Below are positions 59,322-64,000 of a stretch of 64,000 nucleotides of DNA, one piece after another. The position numbers and the translations under genes were made by a program. Numbering within the stretch: the first letter of the stretch is position 1; each line of letters opens with the position of its first letter. The notes beneath the pieces were generated by a model that was not told the origin of the DNA, made no database searches, and was given only the letters and a program-made list of their open reading frames with translations. The stretch covers positions 43,938,979 to 44,002,978 of the forward strand of contig OX463780.1 of the NCBI GenBank assembly GCA_949825025.1, given 5' to 3'. This stretch comes from Siphlonurus alternatus (taxonomy: Eukaryota > Arthropoda > Insecta > Ephemeroptera > Siphlonuridae).

Positions 59322-62300
59322 GAAGATGGACCCAAATCATTTTTTCAGATGCAAGCTAATGTTTTGTAATGATGCAGCTCCCTGGAAAATAAATTTTCCT
59401 TACATTGTTTATATTACAAAGAATCTCAATTTTTGCTAGTCAGGTATGATTGTGAAGTGATAACATTTATAATTAATTTAAATATGGCTTGTAATCTTCT
59501 AAACTTACTATCAAATGGTGTAATTGAAAACCAGGAAAAAGATGTATGTGTGCACTGTGCAGGGCCTTTAAATTGTTTTTTAAATGCAAGGGTTTAAGAT
59601 GCAAGAAAGTGTCATGCTTTCTTCTTCTTGCAGTGATTACCATGAAAAATGAGAGATGCAGGTAAAATTAGTTACGTATATAATGCTTTTTTGGGGGCAA
59701 AAAATTAGAAAAATTATATAAAATTTCCTGTTATCAATTATAAGAAAATCTACATATGATTGAAAAAAATATTATAAAGTTGTATTTAGACCGTTATTAA
59801 ATGGTTCTAATGAAGACGAAAGAAGGAGTTAATGCTGTGGCTGGTATCATGTACTCTTGTCAAAACACTCTAAACTAGTCCTATCGAAAATATACTCTAC
59901 ATACAGTGTATGTGATTTTGATAGATTTGAAGTTTTAAACTTGACGCTATTGCGTTCATTTTAAGATGTTAATTTTGAATAACACTCTAAAAAGAAAAGA
60001 TTTGTGATGCATGACAAAATCTTCACTCTGCTAATTTAATTAAATTAAGTTTTTCTTAATTTGATTCCAACTTGTTCTATGGCATACTTCTAAGATATAT
60101 AATTACTCCCCCAAAAAAAATGAAGTTGGACACACAAAGTCAATTGTTCTAATTAGTAATTACTTCAAATCTGTACTTGACTCGTGATATTGAGTCAAAA
60201 TTACTGCCAAAATGACAACAAAATTAATATGCAAAACGTAAAAAAAATGCAAACCATATAGTTATGGTGTAGAAAATATTAACTACTTTCAAGAAGACAT
60301 GGATCAAAGTAAATTCCAGTATTTGAGGGGTTTCCCCAACCCCTTTCAGCATGGCATTCACATGAGGGACAAATTCTTCCAATCTTTTTTCTCATCTGGC
60401 TGAACTCAATGCAAGTATCTCATCTAAATGATGCTCAAATTAACGTCACTTATGAAGTATTCTAAGATAATATTAATCTTTTTCAAATTCCATAAAAAGA
60501 TTGTAAATTTTCATAGTTCAGTGATACTTAAAAAAAAAAAAAAAAATTTTTTTGATAATGCATTTTAATTAATTAATTATTAAGCATATTTTCATGATGG
60601 TAATGGGTTGTGTTTTACCTAAGATTGTTTTTTATTTTTATTAAGAAAACAAATCGAAACATCCCTTTTTTGTAATGTTATCTAACCTCACTTTAAAGTC
60701 ATTATAAATATCACTTTTAAACCTTTGATGTACTTATAAGCAGTGCTGTGAGCAATTTTTGTTGTGATTTTTATTTGTTTTCCTCTTTGAAATATTATAA
60801 TAAACCATAAAATAGTCACATGTAGCTATATAATATACATATTATATATATCAGTAATTTTAGAAGCAGTGTTATGATATAAATAAAAGAAAACCACAAA
60901 CACTAATATGTGGTATAACCAACTGTGGCCAGGCAAAATGCCGTTAGATTAAAATGTAACAATTAAATTATTTTGTTCATTTGTGCCGTACTTGATAACT
61001 AACTAAAATGCTAATACCATTTATGTTTATTTTTATTATTTTATGGTACCATGCAATCTTGTCATTTATATTATTTTTAATGTGTTGTTGTTTATTGTAA
61101 TTTTATTTTAAGTTCCTATTGTTTTGAAAATATTGGCAACATGGTTCATATGCATTATAATATGTAACACTCACTTTAAAAAAAAACAAATCCAAAAAGA
61201 AGTTTAAGATTTTCTTACTTTCATAAACTGCATGACAATGGACAACATGCATGAAAAAATTTTATTGCAGAAATAAATAGAGGGTACTAAATTATGCTAC
61301 TCTGAATTTTTTCACATTTTTTTGAAACCCAGAACTATTTTTAAATAATTATTGAATGTGCGGCCACGCCCCCTGGAGGCGTCAATAGGCGTCCAGTCTC
61401 TATCCTTTTTATTAAGAATTCAGAGGTGCCAACTGAAATCACAGGACATTCAATAATTATTTAAAAATAGTTCCAGGTCTCAAAAAAATCTGAAAAAATT
61501 CAGAGTAGCATAATTTGGTACCCTCTATTCATTTCTGCAATAAAATTTTTTCATGTATGTTGTCCATTCAAGCCCACAATCTAGTAATTGTAAAGATCGT
61601 TCTATCCCCGAGGTGTGTGTAATAATGTGAGGCAAAATTAAAAAAAAAAAAAAAATGATCTAATTTTCTTGCAACATAAATGGAACAGATAGAACTGAAA
61701 ATTTACATTGTTGATATACTGTAGTTAAAATTTTATTTGAAACAAGGTATACAATTTTGAACAGTTCCATTATAGATATGCATAATTATTATAAATCTGA
61801 TAATGCAGTACAGTATTTTATGTATGATTTTAATTTCCATTCATTTCTTACTCTCCTACAAAATTTTTAAACTTTTAATTTAAACTTTTAATTTAAGTAA
61901 AGTATATTAAGTTTTGCTGTTATATTTATGTTGTTTTATTATGTTTACTTAATTCTTAATAATTGCCATTTTTTATTTTTATTTATTTTTTATTTTAAGT
62001 TTCGTTTCATTAATATGTTAATTATAATTTATATATCATAATAAATTAATTAAGTTTGCCTTCATATTTCAAATTCTTTTTGCTCACTAAATTTAAAAAT
62101 TTTTTAGCAAAATTATGCTACAAATTGATTGCCTATTAACCTAAGATGACTTCAATTAGTAATTATACATACAAGATGGTACAACTTTTGATTATGTATC
62201 TGCTCATGTGAATAATTTATTGTTGTAGTGAATTACATCATGTAATTAATTCAATCATTATTTATTATTGTAGCAATGTTGTAACTGGTGTATTTGATGT

Positions 62301-63100
62301 GTTTAACCACTAAATATCTATGGTAAAATGGTAAATACCATGTACAAGATAGATGTATTCCTATTATTGAAAAATGTAATTTGAAATTTTGAAAATCTAT
62401 TTTATGAATTTGTTGCTGTTACACTGTACGCATTGCAGTAAAATTAAAAGCGACATGCAACCAAAACACTTTTTTCATTTTTTGGATCATAATACATATC
62501 ATAAAATTATTAGTTATTATTATTTTTTTAAATACAAAGCCCACATGCATAAAAAAATTAATTTTTTAGTTAAATAAAATTATTAGATTTTACTACAAAA
62601 AAAAAAAATAAAAAATAATAATAATAATGTCAAGCTTTAAATCCAGGACATGGCATGCTTTGTTTCTCACAAATATAAATTCTGTAAAAAATATTGATTT
62701 CTTAAATTTTATTTCATATTAGCTGCATGCTTATTTATTTATTTTTATTATTAATTATACTTTTGTCAGCTGATGATCCATTCTGTGCCATAGATTTTGA
62801 TGGTGTAATTATATATTATTATATGCTAGCTCGCGTTCGCGTATATGTCTCGTAAAACGATACTGTAAGTAATTTTATTAGTTACACAATTAAAATGCAC
62901 AAAAATATAGTTAATTCGTTAATTGTCTATATTTCTATAGCTATAATTAATTTGATTTTTTTTATTTATTTGTTTTTTTTATTTTACCTAAATTAACAAT
63001 AGAATTTAAAAAAGTGTTAAAAAAGTCCGATATAAACACTTGTATAACAAAAAAAATATTTGATTTAGTTTGTATCTGTGCGGATTACGGCGCTTCACGG
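59322..63100. other. Non-coding stretch after the TBC1D16-like gene
   Basis: 3' UTR (to a poly(A) signal near 59386 or later) followed by AT-rich DNA with A-runs. No gene seen; contains the fold-back element at 61237-61569. Confidence 0.5.
61237..61569. mobile_element. Long fold-back element, subfamily B, inverted relative to the 39.5 kb copy
   Basis: Outer arms AATGGACAACATGCATGAAA and inverted AATGGACAACATACATGAAA. The centre reads GCGGCCACGCCCCCTGGAGG, the complement of that in the 39.5 kb copy, so the two were inserted in opposite directions. Confidence 0.9.
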
Positions 63101-63236
63101 TGGCGTGACGGGTGGCTGGGTCTCTTGAGTGTCGCAAAGAATGATGGATTACTGGTCTGGGGTGGCTGGGGATGCTGTAATGGGGAGTGACAGGGTGATA
63201 AACATCCCCCCTGCCGCCGCCGCCGCGCTGCAACGG

Positions 63237-63270
63237 TATAAAATCAAACATCCCGGCTTGTAGTCACTCT
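63237..63270 (+). promoter_or_regulatory. Candidate TATA and initiator promoter pointing right
   Basis: TATAAAAT (63237-63244) is followed by an initiator-like GTCACTCT with A at 63266, 29 bases downstream, in a GC-rich island (about 63080-63330) that includes a GCCGCC run. No start codon with a convincing frame follows before the window ends, so a 5' UTR exon is possible. Confidence 0.45.
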
Positions 63271-64000
63271 GATTTATTTTCGACAGAGAAAGGGTGTAGT
63301 GTATGAGATTCATCAAGAGAGGGAGGGGCATTAACAGAGCGTAACATTTGTTAAAACTTTGCTTGAAAAATGAGAGAATAAAAATTATTTTTATATGTAT
63401 AATATATATTTAAAAAGAAAGAAATATTGAATCGTATAATTTTATATATAGTGAATATATAACATGCGTTATACACTTAAAAAAAAAAGACATTTATTCT
63501 TTCGATTATTAATTCATGAGATTTTTTTTTTTTTTAAATGTGTTTATTCAGAAAAGAACATAATATATATGACACTTTGCATAGAGACTATTACAATACA
63601 CCCCCCAAGAGTTTGGAAAAGTTGTAAACGGGGAACGTCAGTTTTTACATATTTGAAAGAATAGTTTATCATGTGAAGAAAACATTAATGCAGAAATTAT
63701 TATAATATATTGGTTAACAAATCGCATGTACAATGCAAAAAGAGTATGAACATGAACGCGTCGTTATTAATTAATATATCGCCACTGTATATATTAAGAA
63801 AAGTTCATGCGTTTCTGGAGAATTTGAGCTACATCATCATGTTGTGCATGGCCTAATGACTAACTCTTTATTGTGATGGGCATCAAAATGCAACACGTAC
63901 GTGCAGTATAAATAATTAATTGCTTTTATTTTTGCATAATAATTAAGTAATATATATATAATATTATATAACTAAATGAGTGAACAAAATTAAAAAATAA
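63271..64000. other. AT-rich end of window
   Basis: No supported gene after the promoter candidate; short frames here are low-complexity. Confidence 0.5.

Overview
The window looks like arthropod nuclear DNA, most likely from a crustacean and perhaps a decapod (inference). It is AT-rich, full of microsatellites and palindromic mobile elements, and its genes are split by GT-AG introns. The BTB gene has the arthropod FCLRWNN start. All exon boundaries were read by eye from splice sites, phase continuity and protein family knowledge; no alignment was run.

Layout. (1) 4.2-8.6 kb, minus: a complete RER1 gene (Golgi-to-ER retrieval receptor, 195 aa) with two equal-length homologous exons for the first membrane segment, which look mutually exclusive. 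A 1.1 kb hAT transposon with an exact 8-bp target duplication sits in its first coding intron. (2) 12.6-19.1 kb and 20.8-32.8 kb, minus: two tandem 11-exon SLC22-type organic ion transporters (584 and 571 aa). Their exons 5 and 6 are almost identical while the other exons have diverged, as gene conversion would leave. (3) 25.5-28.5 kb, plus: a stress-type cytosolic HSP70 (643 aa, one intron, heat-shock elements, TATA box) lying wholly inside intron 4 of the second transporter on the opposite strand. (4) 36.8-47.4 kb, plus: a BTB transcription factor of the broad/lola type, with a shared BTB and linker part followed by at least three alternative terminal exons, each carrying a C2H2 zinc-finger pair and each entered in phase 1. 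(5) 49.4-52.9 kb, minus: SAE1, the SUMO E1 subunit (333 aa), head to head across 339 bp with (6) 53.2-59.3 kb, plus: a TBC1D16-like Rab GAP (681 aa, 13 coding exons). (7) 63.2 kb: a TATA plus initiator promoter candidate pointing out of the window.

Mobile and repeat content: three 5S-rRNA-derived SINE copies on the minus strand; four long fold-back elements in two subfamilies, one subfamily carrying paired TGACGTCA sites; five TTAA-flanked palindromic elements, one nested in another; three hAT-type elements with exact 8-bp target duplications, one only 45 bp long; two elements with CACTGG-type ends and TA flanks; a 5'-truncated LINE 3' end; a possible reverse-transcriptase remnant; and several unclassified inverted repeats.

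The genes do not form a single pathway. The context that bears on regulation is the HSP70 nesting, the SAE1/TBC1D16 shared promoter, and the two loci (RER1 and BTB) whose layout implies regulated splicing.
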